A DNA stretch of 64,000 nt, from assembly GCA_001599755.1 (NCBI GenBank), contig BCHX01000006.1:310001-374000 (forward strand), read 5' to 3'. A program made the translations under genes and the position numbers. The notes below the pieces were generated by a model, which was not told where the DNA came from, ran no database searches, and was given only the letters and a program-made list of their open reading frames with translations. Shown here piece after piece: positions 20,961-31,733 of the stretch (positions are counted from its first letter, which is position 1; each line of letters starts with the position of its first letter). The DNA comes from Gliomastix tumulicola (lineage: Eukaryota; Ascomycota; Sordariomycetes; Hypocreales; Bionectriaceae).

Positions 20961-22010
20961 ATGTTTTCACTCACGCGTCCCCCAAGGAATTACCCCCCTG
21001 AAGACGACAAGCTTCTTGAAAGTCACTGCAGTACGGACTCCCTGGACTCCGATGAGAGGATACTCAGCATCGAGCCTGTCGTACGCCAACGGCAGCAACG
21101 ATGCAGTGTCTGGCCATTTATAATGCACCTGGCACTCATATGTGTCTACACGACTGTCTTTTTCCTAATTTCCGATTCTAGCAAGGGCTCCAATGGGAAA
21201 TCTGACTGTGACACCCTGATGTACTGTACGATTTCAAGATGACTCGGTCGACGGAGGGGAACGGACAGCTGACAGATCACTACAGTACCCGCCCTCGACT
21301 CAATGAAATATGAGCGCGTCACACTTGATGCCCCTCTAGGTGCTAAAAGCCCATACGTTGGCGAGCCAGGACCGGAGGTCGACAAAGCTTGGAATCATCT
21401 CTATGCATGTACGTCTGCGAACAATTTGCTGTGGAAGATTTTCCCACCTTTCTGATCCTCGAACAGATACCAACACGAGACTCCCGAAGAAAGAGATGGA
21501 CCGGATGAACCGCACATCGATCCTTCTCAACGATGAAGAGGGTGGCTACTTTGTTACTCTCGACGTGTTCCATCAGCTTCACTGTCTCAACGAGATCAGA
21601 AAGCAGATCTACCGTGACCACTATCCCACTCAACACTCACAGAGCGAGCAATTGGAGCATGCCGACCATTGTGTCGACATGCTGAGACAGGTGCTCATGT
21701 GCCACGGCGATGTTTCAATCCAGACATACGAATGGATCGATGATTATCGTTGGCCATGGCCGAGATTTCACACCGAGCACGAGTGTCGCAGTTGGGACGC
21801 CATAACGGAATGGGCTGGGCAGCGCTACATTGGAAGTATCATTGGAGACATATTCACCCATCCGACCCTCGGTACGTTCTATCCCCTCTCATACTCGCGC
21901 TCATTCCAGAAGGCTCATTCTTGAATAAGGTGTCTCTTGGAGAGAGGGGGACTTCCGGTGATGCTTGTTCGACGTTTCATTGCGACATGTACTGGAGGGA
22001 ATATGAATAA
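20961..22010 (+). CDS. UstYa-family (DUF3328) oxidase 4
   Basis: Model join(20961..21225, 21286..21408, 21467..21871, 21910..22010), about 297 aa. A second acceptor 3 nt downstream (exon from 21913) would give 296 aa and a better HPTLG junction. Acidic N-terminus, membrane segment at about residues 50-70, then EPGPEVDKAWNHLY, motif 1 HQLHC (VFHQLHCLNEIRKQIYRDHY), motif 2 HADHC (HADHCVDMLRQVLMCHGDVS), TEHECRSWDAI and HPTLG. This is the most canonical of the four UstYa proteins in the cluster and a likely catalyst of core-peptide cyclisation. It is divergent from UstYa 3 across 507 bp. Confidence 0.87.
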
Positions 22011-23151
22011 GGCTTTTGAATCATGTTTAAGTCATCTTGCTGCGACGACGAGCTTGGAAAGTGCGCAGATAGCACCAATACAGACAGTTCCCGATTGGAC
22101 GGGATGTTGAAGCTAAACCGGCGGGATAATATACTGGACATTATTCGTAATCTTGAAGATTAGCACCTGTAGCATTATTCTCATGTCCGAATGATACCTG
22201 TATTGATACGCAGTGAACATTATTATCCCTTATTGAAACGTAGGGCTGTTCCAATACTTACTTCAGCCACATGAGTTTGACAGGTCTAGAAGATTCTAAG
22301 TTGGAGCTACACTCATAAATTCATGGGGGATGGACTAACTTGAGTTGTTCGAACATTCCATCGCTAGAATTTCCACGAATACGACAAGCTTACAGCCGCT
22401 CTATTCGCGAGTGTTAAAAAGCTTCATTCTCCAGTGGAATTCAACCCCCGGCAGTCTTCTTCTTCGGCGGGAAGAGGAAGTCGAATCTTGTGAATGGCCC
22501 TCACTGTCAGTATCGCTCGTCATTATTACATATGCTCGAGGAACAAATCACTGGGCCGAAGTGACAATACATGTGAATATAGCGTCGGCCGCCGCCCGTC
22601 TTAGGCTTACCTGCACGAGCGCGTAAGGAGAGGTCCCATGGCTCATCCGCGTTGCCGAGTATCACATTCCTAAGCCAATTGTTGCGAAACGGTTACTATC
22701 ACTGCCCAATGGTAACTTGGTGCACATGATTACAGGATGAATAAGAGGAGGCCTCCCTTGACGCCTCACCGGCACTGATATCCGACCTGACAATGTGTAA
22801 TCTCCTGGTCAAATGACACTTTCTCGTATTCAAAGTTCCGAGAAGTAATGACGACCCTCAGTTTTGGCAGATCGATGAGAAAACGGTCACATTCCTTCCC
22901 CGGAATCTGATATAATTTCATCTAAGCCAAGAAACCTCATGATGATGATAGCATTACAGAATACGAGCAGTCTGTATTCTGAAGATGCATTGAAGCAGAG
23001 GTCGAGATCTATAAATGAGCTGGAACATCCCACTTCTTGGTTTCTTTTCTCTTCCTCAAGCATGACACTCGTCTCAACCAGCAGACACCCTTCCAGAAGA
23101 ACATAACGCAAGACTCATCAAAGAATATTATTCTACCGCCAAAACAGCATC
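22011..23151. other. Intergenic, no gene seen
   Basis: 1141 bp between UstYa 4 and the aegerolysin gene. The open frame at 22345-22626 shows no domain. The right end is the probable aegerolysin promoter and leader. Confidence 0.45.
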
Positions 23152-23619
23152 ATGGCATACGCTCAATGGGTTCACATGGTCATCCAGAACAAGATGAACT
23201 CTGGCCAACTCACTCTCAAGCAAGCCAAGCTCCTTTGGTGCGTTTGGATACCTGAACTAGCATCCCATCCTATATCTTTGCTGACCACTGGGATTAGGGG
23301 CAAGTTTTACAAGTGGGATAACAAGGATAATGAGATTTCGACCGCGGAAGTTGACAAACAGGTTGCCACGCGCGGCCATGATGCTGACGTCGCTTCATGC
23401 GGCCGATCCGACTCGGCGTCGGGCGCAGAGGGCACGCTCGAGCTTTATGACGACGATGTGAGGGTCTGCCAGATTTACTGGAACTGCCCGTGGGGTTCCA
23501 AGACCAATGAGTTCCAGGTCACGAATATTGACAACGCGTATGTTGTTCAGCAGACTGGGGCTAATTTGGATGGTGGTGCCATTGGAACTGTGACCGTGAA
23601 GGTAGCCAGGATTGACTAG
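23152..23619 (+). CDS. Aegerolysin (Asp-hemolysin family)
   Basis: Model join(23152..23237, 23298..23619), 135 aa, the usual family length. The 60-nt intron (GTGCGT..TTAG) joins KLLW to GKFYKWDNKDNEI. Family signs are the start AYAQWVHMVI, the Trp/Lys-rich GKFYKW, an acidic STAEVD.., the SCGRSDSASGAEGT segment and the CPWGSKTNEFQV block. Aegerolysins are small beta-sandwich lipid-binding proteins. They bind sphingolipid-containing membranes and in some fungi form pores with a MACPF partner; I see no MACPF gene in the window. There is no signal peptide, which is normal for the family. It sits at the edge of the Rhs/RiPP island. Confidence 0.9.
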   Translation: MAYAQWVHMVIQNKMNSGQLTLKQAKLLWCVWIPELASHPISLLTTGIRGKFYKWDNKDNEISTAEVDKQVATRGHDADVASCGRSDSASGAEGTLELYDDDVRVCQIYWNCPWGSKTNEFQVTNIDNAYVVQQTGANLDGGAIGTVTVKVARID

Positions 23620-24371
23620 GCGAGGGGTAATTTAGGTATGAGCTGTGACTCAAGTCTCAACACTTGATGGTCCGGACCAGCACTTTGGCAAGAGGCAGGA
23701 GGAGGAAGCAGAGATAATAGCACTCGATCTCTCTTCTAGGTAACTGTTAATCAAATATCCTTGATCTTCCCTCTAAGTCAGCGAAGCTATCGATCCCGAT
23801 GCTCATGAAATTGATCCCCAAGGCCTAAATAGGTGTAAGATGAACACAGGAGACTCGTCTTAGTCTGATAAGTCAGGTATTCTAGACCGTGGCATGAACA
23901 AATATGCACTCGCTCGTACATCGGGCCCTTTGGTATATTGTGGTCAACTTCATCACTTACAAGACAGGGCGATCATGGAACCCCAGCCCCGTCCGGAATC
24001 ACGTTAAACCGCCTAAATCTTCAGCAGTACACCCACTTACTCTCACTTAAGCCAGGAGATATTCCGGCTCGTTTACCCTTCCACTCCCACCGGGCTGAAT
24101 CAGTACTAAGGGGGGGAATAAGGAAGAGGGGCATGGAGAACTTGGACCGAGGAGTATCAATTTGCCACCTTGTGTAGACGGGATTACGGCTATCCTACGC
24201 GGGGCATGGGTAAGAATTCACCCGCCTGATATCGAAACCATCACGATCTCCGTAGCATTACACAGCAGCATCGCAAACTACGTTGATACAATCATTATTA
24301 AATCCAGGAACACAATCTTTAGAAATCTTCCCTGTCTCTCAGCCATCTCGCCCGTCTCACAAACATCCACC
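23620..24371. other. Intergenic, promoter of the dehydroquinase gene
   Basis: 752 bp with no supported gene. It contains the candidate activator site at 24208-24223. In-frame codons upstream of 24372 do not match the dehydroquinase family and are treated as leader. Confidence 0.45.
24208..24223 (+). promoter_or_regulatory. Candidate QutA/qa-1F-like activator site
   Basis: GGGTAAGAATTCACCC is an imperfect inverted repeat 148 bp before the dehydroquinase ATG. It agrees at 13 of 16 positions with the Neurospora qa-1F consensus GGRTAARYRYTTATCC (known from the literature). I saw no equally good copy in the other cluster promoters by eye, so the call is tentative. Confidence 0.35.
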
Positions 24372-24827
24372 ATGAGCCGCAAAATCCTCCTCATCAACGG
24401 GCCGAACCTCAACCTCCTCGGCACGAGGGAACCCCATCTCTACGGCAGCACCACCCTCGACGACGTCGTCAACACGGCCAACAGCCAGGCCAAAGACCTC
24501 GGCGTCGAGCTGGCGACCTTCCAATCCAACTGGGAGGGCGCCATCGTCGACCGCATCCAGCAGGCGCGCACCGAGCAGGTCAACGCCATTATCCTCAACC
24601 CGGGCGCCTTCACGCATACGAGCGTTGCCGTGCGTGATGCTCTACTGGGAGTAGACATTCCCTTCATTGAGCTGCATGTGAGCAATGTTCACGCGCGAGA
24701 GCCGTGGAGACACCACAGCTACTTCCAGGATAAGGCGGTGGCCGTCATCTGTGGAATGGGAGCGTTTGGGTACAAGGTGGCGTTGGAATACGCAGCAGGG
24801 CCTATGAAGGTGAAGGAATGGTCTTGA
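24372..24827 (+). CDS. qutE/qa-2: Catabolic 3-dehydroquinate dehydratase, type II
   Basis: Single exon, 151 aa, typical of type II dehydroquinases. It converts 3-dehydroquinate to 3-dehydroshikimate, the step shared by quinate breakdown. Seen: the opening ILLINGPNLNLLGTREPHLYG with the catalytic Tyr region, NPGAFTHTSVAVRDAL with the substrate-binding Asn and the His pair region, and ELHVSNVHAREPWRHHSY with the catalytic His and lid Arg. The start was set at the Met two residues before RKILLINGP. It lies beside the QutA-like activator and the QutR-like repressor, which supports the catabolic role over a biosynthetic one; in fungi the biosynthetic enzyme is the type I domain of AROM. Confidence in the function is high. 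Confidence 0.96.
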   Translation: MSRKILLINGPNLNLLGTREPHLYGSTTLDDVVNTANSQAKDLGVELATFQSNWEGAIVDRIQQARTEQVNAIILNPGAFTHTSVAVRDALLGVDIPFIELHVSNVHAREPWRHHSYFQDKAVAVICGMGAFGYKVALEYAAGPMKVKEWS

Positions 24828-24865
24828 ACACAGGGGTATTATGTGAAGGATGGTAGATATGTAGT

Positions 24866-27190
24866 TCATGATGCTAGAAAGCTCTCAAAATCGACTACGT
24901 TCCCGTCTCGAGCAAACCCGAGATGCTCTAAGAAGTCTTCGGACATGCCTGGCCTACATAAAGTAATCAGTAAGAGGAACGAATCATGAGTTGTACAGGG
25001 GGTGGCGACTTACCAATCCGCTCGATCGAGAAGACTCAGCTGACCGAACAGGCCGGTGTCATCGGACACGACACTGTCGGCTGGCATTGCCGGGCCGCCC
25101 GCTCCGTCATCTGCCGTGAGCTGCTGTCCTGCGAGCCCAAAGTCGTGCTGTGACATTACGAGACTTGCGTCAATGCTAGTGTCAGGGATGGAGTGGGATG
25201 CGTCTGCTGGTTGGAATGGAGCGTTCATGCTTGACTGCCCCGGTGATCTCATGCGTGCAGCTAGGACAGCGTGATCTCGAGCTCCTTGTGCTTGCTGTCC
25301 TATCCTTAGCCGTCTTTCTGAACCACCGTCTTGAGGCTTCGACAAGGCCAAATACTGCATCCAGTCGTTCCTCAGCGGACATGTTGTGGAGGACATCCCA
25401 TGCAGCTCCAGAAGTCGGAAGAACAGACTGGCTGTGGGTGGTAAGTGTGGCAGTCCTAGATGAGATGATAGAGTAGAAGTTCGGGCCAGAATATCCAAGA
25501 CGCCTTTCAGCTTGGGAGGAATTAGGTTATCTGCCGCTCTGGACTCTCTCATGGATGACCGTGCCCTCATCCGTAACAGGAGATATGAGATTGCGGCCGC
25601 GATGGTCAAATGGTTCAAGTGCGGTGGATGTGTTACGAGCTTCTCGCTGGCTCCTGTGCCGAAGTGTAGGCACACCATCTGGCTCTGCCTCCCCAAGAAT
25701 TCGTCGAGTAGTCTTTGCGGATTGGCTCCTGAACTGGAAGTAAGAGTCGTCCGCCCCAGGTCATTGAGCAGACCGGACAAGAACACCAGGTCATTGAAGG
25801 CACTGAGGGATCTTGAAGATTCATTGAAGTTCAGAAGGCCGGGATGTGATCGCCACAAGGGATGCCAGATTTCCCACTCTTCCATACCATCCGCAGGCAC
25901 AGGGCTGGCCATCTCCAGGTCCTCCCTCTGGAAGTAGGGGCGATGGCCAAGAGCAGTGGATAGCAGGCTGTCAAAGAAAAAGCAGCCGAAGAACAGTCTC
26001 TTGCTGTCCTCCTTGGATCCCTTTGATAATGATCGTCCCTGATAGGGGAAGAGGTTGATCGAGGCACCGGCATATATGGATTTCCCCAGCCAAAGCCAAG
26101 CTCTTGTCCATGATCCTTGAGCAACTCGTAGGAGAGCCAGTATTAGGAACGCATGGACATGACTGGGTTCGAAGATCTCTTCGTCCTTCGTAGCAAGTGA
26201 AATAGCGGTTGATAGAAGTTGCGACGCGTTGAAATCCACGGGCATGTTTCCCGGAGTATGAGCCGCGGCGTCGATAGTCTCGGAGACGTGTGCACCGTAG
26301 GCCATGGCGGCCCATAATGAGGCGGTGTCTCCCGGTGAAGGGCTCGCCAGGCTATGATTCTGCTCAAGGTCTCTCAAAAGGCTATGTGACCGCAGAAGTG
26401 TGTGCTTCGGAATGATAGGTAGGAAGGAGTGGACTTGGTCCGTGTATATGTCGAGAAGTCTTGTCGAGTTTAATGGTAGAGAGGGGTACAGCTTGTCTTG
26501 GTCGTCGGAGCTTGGATTCATGTCGATCGTCGGCTGTCTCAGAGAGGTTGAAACCGGTGTAGGGAACTGTACTGTGATGGCGGTGTCCTGCATGGGATTT
26601 TCGTCCATCTGTACTTCATCGTCGGTATGGTTTATCCGTGGCAGGCCATTGAGGGCTTCGGTCAATCTCGCGTTCAGACTCTGCAGGAACGACTCCTCGT
26701 CTTCGTCAGTCTGCGATGCGGCCAATGTCTTCTGCAGCTCCTCGAGCACGGGACTCTTTCTCCAGCACTCGAGAAGCGATGTCGGCTGAGCTGAATCCCG
26801 TTGCCGATTCGATTGCGGCCGAGTGTCTATCAGATGTCCCTGGTCGCCGCCTTGGAGGACCGACAGGGCGAGATCTTCTGCTCCAGGGCACTCGTACAGA
26901 AACAATCCCAGCAAGATCTCGAGACCTCTGACATATCCAGTCTTCAGTCCACGCTTCCGGCCCTGATTATACGAACACGTCCGTCCAACGTTCATGCATC
27001 TCTGACAGGCCGGCTTGCCTCCATCACAGCGTTCCTTACGACGTCTGCACTCCTCGCACGCGGTCGTCACGCGGAGCCGGGTCCGTTTTCTTGCGGGCCC
27101 CTGATCATCATCGGATGCGTTGGCCGGGTCATCAGTCGTCGTACGAGACCGACGGCGGGTCTCTACGTCCTCGGACGTCCGTGGCGGCAT
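24866..27190 (-). CDS. qutA/qa-1F: Zn2Cys6 activator of quinate use, QutA/qa-1F-like
   Basis: Model complement(join(24866..24953, 25014..27190)), 754 aa. A basic nuclear-type stretch (ARKRTRLRVT) precedes the binuclear cluster CX2CX6CX6CX2CX6C (residues 45-72). This is followed by KRGLKTGYVRGLEILLG, a signature shared with QutA and qa-1F. The middle (about 260-560) is a fungal transcription factor domain (LLDIYTDQVHSFLPIIPKHT, RAWLWLGKSIYAGASINLFP). A small last exon adds SEDFLEHLGFARDGNVVDFE; it is supported by a perfect GTAAGT donor next to the apparent stop. The ATG at 27190 was chosen for its fit to the family. It is divergent from the QutR-like gene across 547 bp, as expected for a paired activator and repressor. 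The assignment rests on motif and context. Confidence 0.88.
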
Positions 27191-27737
27191 GGTGAATGGG
27201 TTACTGGTGGTTCGAGGGGAAGGGCATAGTGAAGACCAGGGAGGACTGCAGGATCTCAAGCGTGAGAATCACCAGCCACAGAGAAGTGGCGTATGGAACA
27301 AGATCGACGATGGCCTCGCATGGCCCTGAGCAGCATGTCGAAATCTCAATTCATCAAGGTTTCCGTCTCCAAGCCCCCGGGTCCTTCAGTCCGGGCTACG
27401 TCCCCTTAGAACCGGCAAAGACTTGAGCCGGTCACGTGCTCTCACATACCAGAGTCCGGCAAAATCTAACGCCGTCGCATTGGATGGTTTCCGAGCCAGG
27501 GATTTTTCCACCGAGCGACTGACTCCGTAATGCCTCGTTAATCCACATTTTCTGTCCGTGCGATGAGAGATGGCGACTGCTCTTGTGACTTGATTCCGGA
27601 TGTTCGACATGTTGCGCATGGCGATGAAGCGAGTCACGAGCTATTCATGCAGTCTTGACCTTCTAAAGCAAGTACACTCGCCATAGGCATCGAACCGCCG
27701 CAGCCGAGGCTCCCTGAATCAGGATACGGGCATCATT
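27191..27737. promoter_or_regulatory. Divergent promoter of the QutA-like and QutR-like genes
   Basis: 547 bp between start codons with no supported gene. No good copy of the qa activator consensus was found by eye. Confidence 0.4.
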
Positions 27738-30343
27738 ATGATCAGCACTGGCGCAGCATGCCCGACTCACATGCGCCCACCACCGCCGCCCTCCGTCACA
27801 TCCAGCACCCAGACGAGCTCAATGCAAGCCCTCCTCGAGGCCGTGACGCACCAGGTGACAAGTGAGCAGACCGTCGGCAAATTGTCACTGCAGCAGCGGG
27901 AGCCCCGGAGTCCGGATGCGTCCATCCTCCTGCTGGGGATACGCGGGACGGGCAAGACGAGTCTCGCGATCCTGGCCTCCAGCTGCACCGGCTTCCGTCT
28001 CGTCGACGCAGATCAGCACTTCTACCAGACCACGGGCCTGACGAGGAATGCGTACAGCGCTAAGCACGGATTTGACGACTACAAGGTCAAGGAGCTCGCC
28101 CTGCTACGGCTTCTTCTGGAGCAGAACCCGTCGCGATGCATCATCGTGTGCGGTCCCGGATCGGCGCAGGGCGCTGGACAGGAGCTGATTGAGGGCTTCA
28201 AGACGAGTCATCCCGTCATTTACATTCTGAGGGACCCGGTCGAGGTTCATCAGTATCTGCGGACGCCAGATGCCGAGATTATCTCCCGCCTCACGGACAA
28301 GATCAGCCCGAGCTACAGGGCAATATCGAACTTTGAATTCTACAACCTGTCCGAGAGTCCGGAGCTCGAGGATAAGGAGTTTGATGCGACGCCGTCCCTC
28401 GACAAGCAGCACCAACTAGTCCATCGGTCTCTGGCGCTCAAGCACGTCGAGGATGACTTTCTCCGCCTCATCTTCGCAATTCGGAGTCAGACCAACAGGC
28501 CACGCCTTCCCCAGGTCGAGCATTCCCTGTCATATCTACCGCTGGAGTCCAAGCCCTTCACGTACGCCCTTCGAGTGCCGATAGAGAAGGTACCAGATAT
28601 CGGGCTGCATCTACGGACGACGGACTTGGTAGTAGACGCTGTTGAGTTGATCATCGACCTCGACATACTGCTGCAAGAGAGGGGGTCATTCGACCAGCAA
28701 GCAGCGACTTCAATTACCTATCAGTACTACAAGCTTCGTCGAAACGTCAAGCTGCCCGTCATTCTTCACATCCATCCCCCGGAAACCGAAGACCCCCAAG
28801 TTTGGACGGCCTATTTCGCAGTCTTATACCATGGCCTCCGACTGGCGCCGGAGTATTCAACCATTGATCTGCATTGCGACACTAATAAGCTGAAGGCCTT
28901 CGTGGCGTCTCGCACGTCAACGAAGATCATCGGCCACTTCTACGATGACCGCCCCGAGGCCTCCTGGGATGCACCGGATCGACTACAAGTCCTAGACAAG
29001 GCAGAAAGCGTGGGCTGTGACCTCGCGCGAATGTCCCAACCTGCAACATCGCTCGAAGACAACATTGCCGCGCAGCACTTTGCCAACAAGATCAGGCGAT
29101 CCGGTGCTTATCGAATTCCCATCATCGCATACAACATTGGCCCGTCAGGTCGTCCTTTCTGCTTCGCCAACAGCACGCTCACTCCTGTCACGCATGAACT
29201 CCTAGGGCCGACCGACCACCCGGCTTTCCAGCACCTCTTGACGGTCCAGCAGGCACAGAGAGCACTCTACGCGTCTTTCATTCTCGAGAAGCTCGTCTTC
29301 GGGATTATTGGCAGTGCTGTGAGCGCAGCTCGGTCACCAGACATGCACAACGCAGCGTTTGAGTACTGCGGCATGCCACACGTGTACCAGACCTTCCAGT
29401 CCTCGTCGCTCCAGGACCTAAAACACCTCATCTACAACGTCAACTTCGGCGGTGCCAGCATCAGTGCGCCCTACAAAAACGAGATCATGGCGCTGCTGGA
29501 CTACGTGAGCCCGGAGGCCCAGGCCATCGGTGCCGTCAACACGCTCATCCCTCTGCGGCAGCGAAACCTCGACTCGCTCCCAGATCGCAACCACGCGGGG
29601 CCAGTGGTCGCCTTATTCGGGGACAACACGGACTGGATCGGCTGTCACACTTGTATTCGGAGGAATCTCTCGCCTGTCAACACGGTCAAGTCCCGTACGA
29701 CGGCGCTGATTCTGGGCGCTGGCGGCATGGCTCGGGCGGCTATCTATGCCGCTATTCGGCTTGGTGTTCAGAACATCTTCATCTGGAACCGGACGCCTGA
29801 GAATGCTGAGAAGGTTGTCCAGCAGTTCGATGGGAAGTCATTTCCATTGGACCACATGGACCTGAACAGAGCCAGTCCCAACGCATCGCCACATGGATCA
29901 GGCAGGGCATCACCAAATCCACAGACCGCAGGCCCAGCAAGAGTGCATCTAATACGATCCATGGATGATCCTTGGCCCACGGGTTTCGATCCGCCTACCA
30001 TTATCGTGTCGAGCATCACGCGCGAGAGCGTCAAAGGGCGCCCGCTGCCCGTGATTGCGGTGCCTGAAGGGTGGCTGAAAAGCCCGACTGGTGGCGTCGT
30101 GATAGAGGTATGTACCATTATTTATAGTTGCTTCTTGTATTTTGCTGATCAATTATCTAGCTCGCCTACACCCCGCCAAACACGCCTCTTTTACAGCAAA
30201 TACGCGGTCTAAGTAGCAGAGGATGGATAGCCGTCGAGGGCCTCCAGGTTCTACCAGAGCAGGGCATTGCGCAGTTTGAGTTATTTACTGGAAGGAAAGC
30301 CCCATCAAATCTTATGCGGGCTCAAGCTCTCAAGAGCGGTTAA
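27738..30343 (+). CDS. qutR/qa-1S: AROM-derived quinate repressor, QutR/qa-1S-like
   Basis: Model join(27738..30107, 30161..30343), 850 aa. The protein copies the last three AROM domains. A kinase-like domain keeps a P-loop (ILLLGIRGTGKTSLA, about residues 60-75). A type I dehydroquinase-like middle spans about 270-500. A shikimate dehydrogenase-like end shows FGIIGSAVSAARSPDMHNAA, SAPYKNEI, GDNTDWIG and LILGAGGMARAAIYA. The second exon completes the dehydrogenase end (VEGLQVLPEQGIAQFELFTG) and replaces a readthrough tail. In Aspergillus and Neurospora such proteins bind the QutA-type activator and keep the pathway off without inducer. A second Met 11 codons in (MRPPPP) is an alternative start. 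Position next to the activator supports the role. Confidence 0.9.
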
Positions 30344-30682
30344 TTCAGGGCGATTTGGGGTTTGGGATTATCATTTCTCTGGAATTCAAGCGTAGCAGGT
30401 ACTACACGTGTTTATAGAGGTCGATTATGTCTCATTCATGACAAACTTGGGCAATTGATTTTTGAATCGATGGTAATTAAATCCAATGGCCGGGTGCTTG
30501 CTGGTTACGACATCTTGATGAGGGGTTTGGCCGATCCGGATGGCTCATGGATGAAGTCTTTGCCGGAGTGTCGTCACACCTCTCATCATAAGAATGGGAA
30601 CTACGCATTGTACCGCTGCCACGGATGGAATTCAGACCGCGTTCCCTAGTACGACCTACGTCCTCTATAGCATTTATTCACC
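30344..30682. promoter_or_regulatory. Intergenic, promoter of the dehydroshikimate dehydratase gene
   Basis: 339 bp with no supported gene; a frame at 30362-30649 has no domain. Confidence 0.4.
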
Positions 30683-31702
30683 ATGACGTACCAGCCGGCC
30701 ATCATGAGCGCGTCCCTCGGACGTGCGTGGCTGCACGACTTCGACCTCAAAGTGGAGGAGGCTTCTCGCGCAGGCTTCAAGGGCATCGAGATCTTCTACG
30801 AGGATCTAGAGTACGTTGCCCGCAAGATTTCCAAGTCCGAGCAGCCAGAGCAAGATGCCATCCTGGAGGCGGCCACTCACTGCTACGAGACCTGCCACAA
30901 GAACAGACTCGTCATCATCGGCCTGCAGCCATTCCTCTTCTACGAAGGCCTCATCGACAGGAAGCAGCACGACCGACTGATCGAGAAAATGAATCTCTGG
31001 CTCAAGATCGCGAAGCGCCTGCATACGGACACGATTCAAATTCCCGCCAACTTTCTGTCGGCCGAGGAGCTCACCAATAACCTCGATCTCATCGCAGCAG
31101 ATCTGCGCGAGGTCGCCGACATGGGAGCGGCCGAAGATCCGCCCGTCCGCTATGCGTACGAGAATCTCTGCTGGAGCACGGTCGTCGATACCTGGGAGCT
31201 CGCGTGGGATGTCATCCAGCGGGTGGACAGGCCCAACTTCGGCATCTGCCTCGACACGTTCAACATCGCGGGACGCGTCTGGGCCGATCCCGCATCGCCG
31301 ACAGGCAAGACGCCAAACGCAGACGCAGATCTGAAGGCCTCGATCGAGCGTCTCGTGAAGACGGTGGATGTGAACAAGGTCTTCTACATCCAAGTGGTCG
31401 ATGCCGAGCGGATGACCAGCCCGCTCGTCAAGGGCCACGAGTTCTACGTTGAGGGTTTGCCGGCTCGCATGTGCTGGTCGCGGAACGCGAGGGCATTCAT
31501 GTACGAGGAGGACCGAGGGGCCTATCTTCCTGCGCAGGATATTGCCGAAGCCATTATCTTCGGGCTCGGCTACAAGGGCTACGTCTCCATGGAGCTGTTC
31601 TCTAGAACCATGGCGGAGGAGGGTCACGATGTGCCAAAGCAGCACGCACAGAGAGGCATCAAGGCGTGGCACAAATTTGTTGAGGCATTGAAGCTACAAT
31701 AG
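30683..31702 (+). CDS. qutC/qa-4: 3-dehydroshikimate dehydratase
   Basis: Single exon, 339 aa, close to the family length. It turns 3-dehydroshikimate into protocatechuate, the committing step of quinate catabolism. It is a TIM-barrel protein of the AP-endonuclease-2 type: AGFKGIEIFYEDLE near the start, then metal-site candidates at YENLCW (Glu), GICLDTFNIAGR (Asp), VFYIQVVDAER (Gln) and GYVSMELFSR (Glu). KRLHTDTIQIPANFL and EFYVEGLPARMCWSRNARAF are typical of fungal Qa-4. No intron and no signal peptide, so cytosolic. It lies between the QutR-like gene and the dehydrogenase, as in qa clusters. Confidence 0.96.
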   Translation: MTYQPAIMSASLGRAWLHDFDLKVEEASRAGFKGIEIFYEDLEYVARKISKSEQPEQDAILEAATHCYETCHKNRLVIIGLQPFLFYEGLIDRKQHDRLIEKMNLWLKIAKRLHTDTIQIPANFLSAEELTNNLDLIAADLREVADMGAAEDPPVRYAYENLCWSTVVDTWELAWDVIQRVDRPNFGICLDTFNIAGRVWADPASPTGKTPNADADLKASIERLVKTVDVNKVFYIQVVDAERMTSPLVKGHEFYVEGLPARMCWSRNARAFMYEEDRGAYLPAQDIAEAIIFGLGYKGYVSMELFSRTMAEEGHDVPKQHAQRGIKAWHKFVEALKLQ

Positions 31703-31733
31703 ACACGTACATGTATGTATCTAGTAAATCGCT

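Noticed and set aside
27738..30343. QutR-like gene as a fragment of the biosynthetic AROM gene
   Set aside because: It starts at the kinase-like domain, has its own end, and sits beside a QutA-like activator as known repressors do.
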